Positions 1 through 6,437 of a stretch of DNA of 44,669 bases are shown here, one piece after another. Numbering within the stretch: position 1 is the first letter of the stretch; each line of letters begins with the position of its first letter. Below the pieces are notes generated by a model. It saw only the letters and a list, made by a program, of their open reading frames with translations, had not been told where the DNA came from and searched no databases. Source of the DNA: VFZP01 sp043730365 (GTDB lineage: Bacteria > Acidobacteriota > Terriglobia > Bryobacterales > Bryobacteraceae); contig JAYTKJ010000169.1 of the NCBI GenBank assembly GCA_043730365.1, positions 1 to 44,669 of the forward strand. The letters run 5' to 3'. The position numbers and the translations under genes are program-made.

Positions 1-324
1 ACGGTGGTGTTTTCTTACCCGGGTGACCCGAGCAAGAGCTACATCAAACGGGTGATCGGGTTGCCAGGGGATCGAGTGGCGGTGACAGAGGGCGTGGTCA
101 GCGTCAATGGCGCCAAACTGGACGAGCCCTACGTGCCGGCGGCCTTTCGTGACGCGCAGAGCGTCAACGAGACCGTGATCCCCGAGGATTGCTACTACGT
201 CCTCGGGGATCATCGGTCTTCGTCGAATGACAGCCGGGCCTGGGGACCGGTCCACCGCCGGCACATCTTTGGTAAAGCGGTGTTCGTTTACTGGCCGCTC
301 GACAAGATGGGCCTGATCCGCTAG
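1..324 (+). CDS. lepB: Signal peptidase I, C-terminal part (5' end outside window)
   Basis: Membrane-bound serine/lysine protease that removes signal peptides from exported proteins. Only the last 107 residues are visible; the frame is open to the first base, so the start and the Ser box lie upstream. Two conserved S26A boxes are clear: SYIKRVIGLPGD, which holds the catalytic general-base Lys, and GDHRSSSNDSRAWGPV, the family's GD-x-R-x(4)-DSR signature. The protein ends shortly after the second box, as is normal for the family. Its stop codon overlaps the stop of the convergent TetR gene by a few bases. Identity is secure; the missing N-terminus prevents any statement on the membrane anchor. 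Confidence 0.93.
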   Translation, partial: TVVFSYPGDPSKSYIKRVIGLPGDRVAVTEGVVSVNGAKLDEPYVPAAFRDAQSVNETVIPEDCYYVLGDHRSSSNDSRAWGPVHRRHIFGKAVFVYWPLDKMGLIR

Positions 325-941
325 TTGGATCGGCGGACGAGACCGGTCATCACCAAGTCACACAGCGCGTCAACGTATTCTGACGTGAGCGAGCCGTGTT
401 CGACCAGCAATCGGAAGTAGAGAGGGGCGTACAGGGCGTCGATCGCCACTTCGGAAAAAATTTCCCCCCGCAGTTCCCCGCGCCGGACCCCGCGCTGTAA
501 GATTTGCACGGCCTCAGAACGCCGGGCAGCCAGGAAATTGGTCCGGAAGGACTCCAGCATCTCCGGCTCCTCCTGGGCCACGCCCATAATCATCGCAATT
601 CGCTTGCCTTTTGGACCGTTGAAGAGCTGGGCCACCAGTTGCAACTGGCGCCGAAAGTCTTCGCGGACCGTGCCGGTATCGGAGAAAGGCAACTGGGGGT
701 CCGTCTCCTCCATGAGCGCCTCGCCCACGAGTCTGGCTTTGTTGGACCACCAGCGATAAATAGTGGCTTTCCCTGCCTGGGCAAGGGCGGCCACGCCTTC
801 GACAGTGAGCTTGGCATAGCCAACCTCGTCTAGAAGCTGCAGCGTGGCGCTGAGGATGGAGCGCCGAACACTGTCGGAGCGGGGCCGTCCGGGAGATTTG
901 TGCGGAGCGGCGTCTAAGAGACTGGCAATGGCTGTTGACAC
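321..941 (-). CDS. TetR/AcrR family transcriptional regulator
   Basis: Helix-turn-helix repressor of 206 residues, a usual TetR length. Residues about 25-70 form the DNA-binding domain, with the typical run RRSILSATLQLLDEVGYAKL followed by the recognition helix region GKATIYRWWSNKARLV. The C-terminal ligand domain resembles the TetR_C_11/16-like group, but the ligand cannot be inferred. The start is a GTG with an AGGAA ribosome site about nine bases upstream. Two inverted repeats lie between this gene and the divergent cytochrome P460 gene, at 992-1010 and 1051-1066, so self-repression and control of the P460 gene are plausible. The target is inference; the family call is firm. Confidence 0.92.
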   Translation of the reverse strand: MSTAIASLLDAAPHKSPGRPRSDSVRRSILSATLQLLDEVGYAKLTVEGVAALAQAGKATIYRWWSNKARLVGEALMEETDPQLPFSDTGTVREDFRRQLQLVAQLFNGPKGKRIAMIMGVAQEEPEMLESFRTNFLAARRSEAVQILQRGVRRGELRGEIFSEVAIDALYAPLYFRLLVEHGSLTSEYVDALCDLVMTGLVRRSN

Positions 942-991
942 TGGGTATTCCTAACGATTTCAGGATAGAGTGGTCGGGCGGTGAAGCAATT

Positions 992-1010
992 GTACTGCTC
1001 CCGACAGTAC
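992..1010. promoter_or_regulatory. 19-bp inverted repeat, candidate TetR operator
   Basis: Perfect 6-bp arms GTACTG and CAGTAC are separated by seven bases, giving a 19-bp dyad about 51 bp upstream of the TetR start codon. CAATTG palindromes flank it at 987-992 and 1021-1026. The size and position fit a TetR-family operator; binding is inferred. Confidence 0.5.
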
Positions 1011-1050
1011 TTCCTGTCTGCAATTGTCGTACCACCTTTAGGGTAGACCA

Positions 1051-1066
1051 CTTAATTAATATTAAG
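1051..1066. promoter_or_regulatory. AT-rich inverted repeat in the TetR-P460 intergenic region
   Basis: CTTAAT and ATTAAG form perfect 6-bp arms around a 4-bp spacer, in an AT-rich patch within otherwise GC-rich DNA. It lies about 60 bp upstream of the chosen P460 start, so it could be an operator or part of the promoter of that gene. Confidence 0.35.
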
Positions 1067-1115
1067 TTCATGTATGATCAAATATTTTTATGATGCTTAC
1101 CGCTCCCGGCGGCTC

Positions 1116-1121
1116 TACAAT
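1116..1121 (+). promoter_or_regulatory. -10-like hexamer TACAAT for cytochrome P460
   Basis: TACAAT ends six bases before the GTG at 1128, so a transcript starting about seven bases downstream of the hexamer would begin at the start codon. No good ribosome binding site or -35 box is evident. This fits a leaderless mRNA but is not proven. Confidence 0.35.
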
Positions 1122-1127
1122 AGCGGT

Positions 1128-1727
1128 GTGGAGACCAACCGAATTGTGATTCTCGCCCTCGCCGCCGCAGCTTTTGCCGGAGCTGCCGGACCTACCATGA
1201 TGCCCCGCTTCGACGGCTCGGGCCGAATGCTGCGGCCGGAAGGCTACCGGCGCTGGGTCTTTATGGGCGCCAACTACGGGATGGGCTATTCCGAAGGCGA
1301 GACGATCACCACCCAGAAGGCCAAGGACGCCACCTTCCACAACATCTACGTTCAACCCAAGGCCTTCGCTCATTTCGCCAAGACCGGTGAGTACCCCGAG
1401 GGCGCCATGCTGGTGATGGAGGTGGTGAAACCCGGCACCCATGCCTCCATCAACAAGCAGGGCGTGTTTCAGGACAAAGTGATGGGCATCGAAGTAGGCG
1501 TCAAAGACAGCAAACGCTTTGGCAAAGAGAAATGGGCTTACTTCAAGTTCTTCACCGGCGACGGCCAGCCGTTGAACGAAGCCAAGGCCTATCCCAAAGA
1601 AGCCTGTTGGAACTGCCACAACGAGCATGGCGCGGCCGACAACACTTTCTCGCAGTTCTACCCGGCCGCCCGTGAGGCGCGGCCGGAACTGGCTAAGGCT
1701 CTCGCCAGCGTGAAAACGGCGCGTTGA
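1128..1727 (+). CDS. Cytochrome P460 family protein, exported
   Basis: Predicted periplasmic mono-heme c-type cytochrome of 199 residues. Residues 1-22 (ETNRIVILALAAAAFAGAAG) are a signal peptide when the GTG at 1128 is used; the upstream ATG at 1074 would add an 18-residue basic stretch before it, so 1128 is preferred. The rest follows the P460 pattern: an RWVFMGANYGMGY segment, a central beta region, and the C-terminal heme site CWNCH (residues 160-164) followed by NEHGAADNTFSQFYP. Known P460 enzymes oxidise hydroxylamine or bind NO using a Lys-heme crosslink, but many homologues have unknown substrates. The gene is divergent from a TetR regulator. Its TGA overlaps the TTG start of tsaE. 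Confidence 0.85.
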   Translation: METNRIVILALAAAAFAGAAGPTMMPRFDGSGRMLRPEGYRRWVFMGANYGMGYSEGETITTQKAKDATFHNIYVQPKAFAHFAKTGEYPEGAMLVMEVVKPGTHASINKQGVFQDKVMGIEVGVKDSKRFGKEKWAYFKFFTGDGQPLNEAKAYPKEACWNCHNEHGAADNTFSQFYPAAREARPELAKALASVKTAR

Positions 1728-2161
1728 TCTACACAACCAATTCGGAAGAAGAAACCATTGCCCTCGGGCGCAGTTTGGCTGCGACTGCGCTCCCCGCGGC
1801 AGGCTTGGTGTTGTTGATAGGCAATCTCGGCGCAGGCAAGACGACGCTGGCCAAGGGCATCATGGAAGGCCGGGGCGTGGCGCGGCAGGACGAAGTCTCC
1901 AGCCCCACCTTCACGCTAATCCATGAATACGGGGATCCGCCGCGGGTCTATCACATCGATCTTTATCGGCTTGATGACGCCCGCCAAGCCGCCAATCTCG
2001 GCATTGACGATCTGCTGCTTGACGCCAAGGCGCTGGTGTTGATCGAGTGGGGCGAGCGATTCCCGGAACTCTGGCCCGCCGAGCGCACCGAGATCCGCAT
2101 CGCGCGTACTCCCAACAGCGATCAGCGAACGGTCGACATCCGCGCGGCAAACGAGTCATAA
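1724..2161 (+). CDS. tsaE: tRNA threonylcarbamoyladenosine biosynthesis ATPase TsaE
   Basis: Small cytoplasmic ATPase that works with TsaB and TsaD to make t6A37 on ANN-decoding tRNAs. The 145-residue length is normal. The P-loop is GNLGAGKTT (residues 33-41, Lys39), followed by the family's SSPTFTLIHEY block and the YHIDLYRLDD block, then LVLIEWGERFPE. The start is a TTG that overlaps the stop of the cytochrome P460 gene, suggesting translational coupling, although the functions are unrelated. The 3' end overlaps the convergent hypothetical gene by about 40 bp. TsaB and TsaD are not in this window. Confidence 0.93.
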   Translation: MIYTTNSEEETIALGRSLAATALPAAGLVLLIGNLGAGKTTLAKGIMEGRGVARQDEVSSPTFTLIHEYGDPPRVYHIDLYRLDDARQAANLGIDDLLLDAKALVLIEWGERFPELWPAERTEIRIARTPNSDQRTVDIRAANES

Positions 2162-2571
2162 GAGCCCGGCGCACGCTTGTTCATCCACTCGATGAAATTC
2201 TTGGCTACCGCCTCCAGATTCTTCATCACGAATGGATCTTGGAACGTTGTGCGCAGTTGAGGAAGTAGCTTCTGAACTCGCGTATAGACTAGCAGCAACT
2301 CGCGGTTGCTCTCAAAAAAGAGCTCCTCGCTCATCACGCCGGCGGTAACGAACGAGGCGGCCATGTCCCAGTAGGAAACCACTTGGCGATAGTAGGCATT
2401 TTCTTTGGAGCCGGGGGGGCACAGCTTCTGCATCTCCTCCATCGTCGACACGTGGAAGTTGGCCGTGAACCAGGCGCGCGCCTCGCGGGTGCGCTCTTCG
2501 CGCCGCATATCGTAGAGACGTAGGATCAGGTTGGCGTCGTCGTAGGTCGCCGTGGGAGTGAACTTGGCCAT
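2122..2571 (-). CDS. Conserved-looking hypothetical protein, 149 aa
   Basis: No family recognised with certainty. The product is soluble and mostly alpha-helical, with no signal peptide or membrane segment. It opens MAKFTPTATYDDANLILRLY and contains REARAWFTANFHVST, YYRQVVSYWDMAASFVTAGV and a long C-terminal helical region. The spacing of aromatic and acidic residues resembles small DUF4760-like cytoplasmic proteins, but that is only an impression. The ATG at 2571 is chosen over an in-frame TTG at 2577. The gene is convergent with tsaE and overlaps its end, and it lies just downstream of the DUF4126 gene on the same strand, with a gap of about 25 bp, so the two may be co-transcribed. Confidence 0.7.
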   Translation of the reverse strand: MAKFTPTATYDDANLILRLYDMRREERTREARAWFTANFHVSTMEEMQKLCPPGSKENAYYRQVVSYWDMAASFVTAGVMSEELFFESNRELLLVYTRVQKLLPQLRTTFQDPFVMKNLEAVAKNFIEWMNKRAPGSYDSFAARMSTVR

Positions 2572-2595
2572 AAGCAATTAGAGTAACGCAGTGCG

Positions 2596-3726
2596 TCAGG
2601 CCGGAGAAGCGGTCGTGGGGCCGGAGGTGGTAGCGGCAGCATTGGCCAGTTTCGCCGCGCCCGTCTGCTGGTTGGATGCTACGCGAAATAGATCAAAAGC
2701 CAGTTTCTGTCCACGCACGTCTTCGATGGTGAATTGGTCCATCAGGAAGCCGGTCTTCAATGCGACGGTCTTGATGTCCTGGTAAGGCACGGAGTGACCC
2801 ATCGTTTTGAACCAGCGGCGCGTGATGAACGTGATCTTCTTGTCCCGGAAGCAAAGGTATCCGATTGACCGGTTCAGACCGAGCAAGGATTTGGTGGCCA
2901 CGGCGCGCACGCCTGCCGCCACGCCGGACTTGTTGGCGATCTCGAGCGGGATCGCGTCCACGTAAGTGTGTAGGAGATCCCACGTTTCGCGGGCCTTTGG
3001 CTCGGCGGCGGCCGTTGACGTCAGGCTGCCTTTGGCCGTCGGCGCCACCCCGGCCCACTTGTTGATCAGACTGCGCAAGGCTGACAGTTCCACCCGCATC
3101 TGACGCACCAACCCGGGCGCCACGTAGCCAATACCCGCCAAAAAGATCCCCAATAATCCGAGGAAGATTCCTGGATGGGCGCTGATGAACCATAATGCCA
3201 GTGGAGCGGCCAGGTCTTCGCCGGCACTCAGCATCCAGTTGGAATATGGCTCCGGACTGTGATTGACCGCAAACCGCGTGGCAGCCTTGGCCGAGTGCGT
3301 CGTCAGGGCTACGCCGCCGGTCAGCAGGGCCAGGATCACTTTGCCCACCGGATCGACGTTGCCCAGGGCCATGGCTGCCATGGCGATCGCCGCCAGCGGA
3401 CGAATAAAAGTGTGGACCGAATCCCAGGCGCTGTCCACCCACGGGATCTTGTCGGCGAGGAATTCGATGAGACCCATCGCGCCGGCGGCACCCATCACGC
3501 GCCAGTCTGCCAATACCGTCATCGCCGCCATCGTTTCGTTGGGTGAGAACCAGTGGAAACGAATCGCCATTCCCAACGCCAGAATCGTCGCGTAGAGCCT
3601 GAAACCGGCCAGGAAGCCTAGACCCAGCGTTGAGCCCACCAAGCCGATAATATCGGGCGCGCCGGCCACGACCGCGCCGCCGGGGCGGAGCAACTTATCG
3701 AGGATTTCGGCAGGATTCACTATCAC
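2596..3726 (-). CDS. DUF4126 membrane protein with C-terminal PH-like domain
   Basis: Integral membrane protein of 376 residues from a GTG start. Residues about 25-210 match the DUF4126 pattern: GLVGSTLGLGFLAGFRLYAT, then several hydrophobic helices, including LALWFISAHPGIFLGLLGIF. The function of DUF4126 is not known. After an Ala/Lys-rich linker (about 235-250), the last 110 residues lack membrane segments and contain SIGYLCFRDKKITFITRRWF and FTIEDVRGQKLAFDLFRV, resembling a bacterial PH-like domain. This would make the protein a membrane anchor with a cytoplasmic beta domain. The linker GAAKLANAAATTSGPTTASP forms a disordered tail. The DUF4126 part is fairly sure; the PH-like reading is inference. 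Confidence 0.78.
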   Translation of the reverse strand: MIVNPAEILDKLLRPGGAVVAGAPDIIGLVGSTLGLGFLAGFRLYATILALGMAIRFHWFSPNETMAAMTVLADWRVMGAAGAMGLIEFLADKIPWVDSAWDSVHTFIRPLAAIAMAAMALGNVDPVGKVILALLTGGVALTTHSAKAATRFAVNHSPEPYSNWMLSAGEDLAAPLALWFISAHPGIFLGLLGIFLAGIGYVAPGLVRQMRVELSALRSLINKWAGVAPTAKGSLTSTAAAEPKARETWDLLHTYVDAIPLEIANKSGVAAGVRAVATKSLLGLNRSIGYLCFRDKKITFITRRWFKTMGHSVPYQDIKTVALKTGFLMDQFTIEDVRGQKLAFDLFRVASNQQTGAAKLANAAATTSGPTTASPA

Positions 3727-3879
3727 TACTTCTTATCACACTTCTGCACGAAGCGCGAGGACTGAGAGTGAAAGGATCGCGCGGCGGCTGGACCCGTCTC
3801 TGGCCCACCGGTTATCATAATATATTAGAGAACTTCCGGCCCGTTAGTTGCGTCTGTAAGTTCCAGGGAGCAAAACAGT

Positions 3880-5301
3880 TTGAAGACGAAGTGGAAAGTG
3901 GCTCTGGGTACGGTTGGAGCCCTGGCGATTGCCGGAGGAGTGTACGGCAGCATCCAGTACGGCAAACGGAACATCGTGACGGTGCAGACCGGCAAGACGG
4001 TGCGCCAGGATCTGACGGCTCTGGTGACGGCTTCCGGCGAGATCAAGCCGCGCAACTACATCAACATCGGGTCGAACGCCTCCGGACCGGCGCGCATAAC
4101 CTCGATCCTCGTCGTAGAAGGTCAAAGCGTGCGCAAGGGGCAACTCCTGGCGCAATTGGAGAGTGTCCAGCCAGAGGCCGAGGTGGCGGCGCAGAAGGCA
4201 TCGGTTTCAAGCTCTGAGGCCGAGTCCACGGCTTCCGAAGCGGGCCTGCAAGTTGAGGACGAGAACACCAAGTCGCTGGCCGCCTCGCTCGAGCGCAGCC
4301 AGGCGGAACTGGAAAAAGCCAAGAACAACTATGCTCGCATCGAGCGCCTGTTCAACGAGAAGCTGATTGCCCGGCGCGACTATGACGACGCGAAAATTAG
4401 CGTCGATGCCGCTGCGGCCGCCGTGCGGGAAGCTCAAACCAGGCTGCCTCAGGCCAAAGCCCGCCGGGCGCAAATGATGGCCAGCATCGCGGCCGCTCAG
4501 CGCCGTGTCACCCTGAGTCAAGCCAATCTCCGGCGTGCTCAGGATGTGCTGGCGCGCACTCAGGCGGTGTCCCCGATCGACGGCATGGTGACCAATTTGC
4601 CGGTGCGCATGGGTGAGACCGTCGTGCCAGGCATTCAGAATTCCGGGGCCAGCCTCATCATGACGATTGCGGACATGTCCTTCATCACCGCCGAAGTGAA
4701 GGTGGATGAGACCGACATCGTTAACGTCAAACTGGATCAGACTGTCGACGTGACAATCGACGCGATACCCAACCGGATCTTCAAAGGTAAGGTGATCGAG
4801 ATCGGCAACACGGCCATCCTCCGCAGCACCGGCCTCGCCGCCTCGCAGAGCGCCATTTCCAGCCAGGAGGCCAAGGATTTCAAAGTGGTGGTGAAGCTGT
4901 TGGATCCGCCCGGCGAGATCCGCCCCGGCCTGTCCTGCACCGCCAAAGTAGTCACGGCGACGCGGCAAAACGTCCTGACGCTGCCCATCCAGGCCCTGGC
5001 CGTGCGCCAGCAAGGTGACCTTGATCCCGAGCCGAAAAAGGGCGAGACGCCCAAGACGCTCAGCCCCGCCGCCGAAAAGGAACGTAAGAAGGAAATGCAG
5101 GGCGTTTTCATCATCAAGGGTGAGCAGGCCAGGTTCCAAAAGGTCGAAACCGGCATTACGGGCGCCACCGATATAGAGGTGCTGTCCGGCCTCGGTGAGG
5201 GCGACGAAATCATCACCGGGAGCTACAAGGTGATCCGGACGCTCAAGAACGACGCCAAAATCAAAGTGGACAACAAGGCGCCCGTCAAGACAGAATCTTA
5301 A
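3880..5301 (+). CDS. Efflux RND/MacA-type periplasmic adaptor subunit
   Basis: Membrane-fusion protein that links an inner-membrane ABC transporter to an outer-membrane channel. It has 473 residues from a TTG start with a GGGAG ribosome site about ten bases upstream. Residues 7-27 form an N-terminal anchor helix. A split lipoyl-like half (RITSILVVEGQSVRKGQLLA) comes next, then a long Ala/Glu/Lys coiled-coil hairpin at about 100-225. The second lipoyl half contains SPIDGMVTNLPVRMGETVVPG, and beta-barrel and membrane-proximal domains follow. An acidic/basic insertion at about 385-405 (PEPKKGETPKTLSPAAEKER) is longer than usual. The ABC ATPase follows after 75 bp. No permease or TolC-like gene is adjacent. 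Confidence 0.9.
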   Translation: MKTKWKVALGTVGALAIAGGVYGSIQYGKRNIVTVQTGKTVRQDLTALVTASGEIKPRNYINIGSNASGPARITSILVVEGQSVRKGQLLAQLESVQPEAEVAAQKASVSSSEAESTASEAGLQVEDENTKSLAASLERSQAELEKAKNNYARIERLFNEKLIARRDYDDAKISVDAAAAAVREAQTRLPQAKARRAQMMASIAAAQRRVTLSQANLRRAQDVLARTQAVSPIDGMVTNLPVRMGETVVPGIQNSGASLIMTIADMSFITAEVKVDETDIVNVKLDQTVDVTIDAIPNRIFKGKVIEIGNTAILRSTGLAASQSAISSQEAKDFKVVVKLLDPPGEIRPGLSCTAKVVTATRQNVLTLPIQALAVRQQGDLDPEPKKGETPKTLSPAAEKERKKEMQGVFIIKGEQARFQKVETGITGATDIEVLSGLGEGDEIITGSYKVIRTLKNDAKIKVDNKAPVKTES

Positions 5302-5376
5302 GTAGGGCCCGCCCGGGACGCGTTACCCACGCTCCCCCGGCGGCGTCTTGAAACCGAAGGGGATTTCCAACCGCTC

Positions 5377-6123
5377 ATGTCGCGCTCAGCCACGCAAGAA
5401 ACCGACGCTCAACTCGGCGAGCAACTTCGCCGGGACGGGGTCGTCATCCGCACCATTGAACTGCGCAAGACGTTCATCATGGGCGATCAGGAGATTCACG
5501 CCGTCAACGGCACCGATATTGAGATCCATCGTGGCGAGTATGTCGCCATCATGGGACCGTCCGGCTCGGGCAAGTCCACGCTGATGAACCTCATCGGTTG
5601 CCTGGATACGGCCAGCAGCGGCAAGTACTTCATCAACGGTAATTTGGTCAGCAACCTGACCGACGATGAACTGGCACGCATCCGGAACAAGGAAATCGGC
5701 TTCGTCTTCCAGACCTTTAACCTGCTGCCCCGCGCCACGGCGCTCCATAACGTGGAATTGCCGCTCATCTACTCCGGCATGCCCGCCGACAAGCGGCTCG
5801 CGCAGGCTCAATTCGCGCTGCGCCAGGTGGACCTGGAAAACCGCATGCACCACAAGCCGAACGAGCTTTCCGGCGGTCAACGGCAACGCGTGGCCATTGC
5901 CCGCGCCCTGGTCAACAACCCGTCGATTCTGCTGGCCGACGAGCCCACCGGTAACCTCGACACCGCCACCGGTATCGAAATCATGGGGCTATTCGAGCGT
6001 CTCCACTCGGCCGGGAACACTGTGATCCTGGTGACGCACGAGCATGATATCGCCATGAACGCGCACCGCATTCTCTACATTCGCGACGGCAAGGTAGAGA
6101 AGGACGAACTGGTGAAGAAGTAG
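5377..6123 (+). CDS. MacB/LolD-type ABC transporter ATP-binding protein
   Basis: Cytoplasmic ATPase of 248 residues, expected to energise an FtsX-fold permease together with the adaptor just upstream. All motifs are intact: Walker A GPSGSGKST, Q-loop FQTFNLLP, signature LSGGQRQRVAIARAL, Walker B ILLADEPTGNLD and H-loop VTHEHD. The C-terminus RDGKVEKDELVKK is typical of the group. About 25 residues precede the first beta strand, so a slightly later start is possible; the ATG at 5377 has only a weak ribosome site. In related operons the permease follows directly, but here non-coding DNA and an opposite-strand gene follow. A decayed copy of this gene's 3' end appears at 12785-12845. Confidence 0.93.
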   Translation: MSRSATQETDAQLGEQLRRDGVVIRTIELRKTFIMGDQEIHAVNGTDIEIHRGEYVAIMGPSGSGKSTLMNLIGCLDTASSGKYFINGNLVSNLTDDELARIRNKEIGFVFQTFNLLPRATALHNVELPLIYSGMPADKRLAQAQFALRQVDLENRMHHKPNELSGGQRQRVAIARALVNNPSILLADEPTGNLDTATGIEIMGLFERLHSAGNTVILVTHEHDIAMNAHRILYIRDGKVEKDELVKK

Positions 6124-6258
6124 TTCCCGCATTTCAATGAGCCATGCTGAACGAGCTATCGGCCTCGTCAAGAGAGCCATCTTAGTTAGTCGTTGATGGG
6201 AGCCGCTCACCGGAGACCGTGGAGAACGGGTTCAATTTCTACATGAAGGTCCCCGAGA
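6124..6258. other. Non-coding gap where a permease gene would be expected
   Basis: No convincing gene. A short plus-strand stretch near 6216-6270 reads in frame as VENGFNFYMKVPEISM, which could be a scrap of a lost gene, but it is too short to assign. No hairpin terminator was obvious. Confidence 0.4.
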
Positions 6259-6437
6259 TCAGCATGGGTATGCCATCCGTGTTTCGGACCGCAGGAGATT
6301 GTCGCTGTTCATCGCGACCGTCTCCTGGTAGAGTCCGACCCAGTTTTCGGCGAGGCTGGTGCTGATTCCGCTCCTGGCCACGGTGACCTGCCCGCCACGC
6401 GCCGCCGTGGTTGGCGTCACGGTCAGCGTCCCGAACC
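6259..6437 (-). pseudogene. Out-of-frame C-terminal Ig-like segment of the giant exported protein
   Basis: In the frame shifted by one base relative to the giant gene, translation continues past its stop as FGTLTVTPTTAARGGQVTV, then SLAENWVGLYQ, and ends at a TGA at 6259-6261. The pattern of beta-strand, Pro/Gly turn and WVGLY is that of Ig-like domains found at the ends of secreted bacterial proteins and phosphoesterases. The switch lies at a run of five G bases near 6435; one extra G would join the frames through the Gly-rich linker. The segment after WVGLYQ looks truncated. It is listed as a pseudo-segment because it cannot be translated from its own start. Confidence 0.6.

Noticed and set aside
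4207..5139. Minus-strand open frame of 310 codons
   Set aside because: Antisense to the MacA-like adaptor; His/Gly-rich low-complexity shadow.
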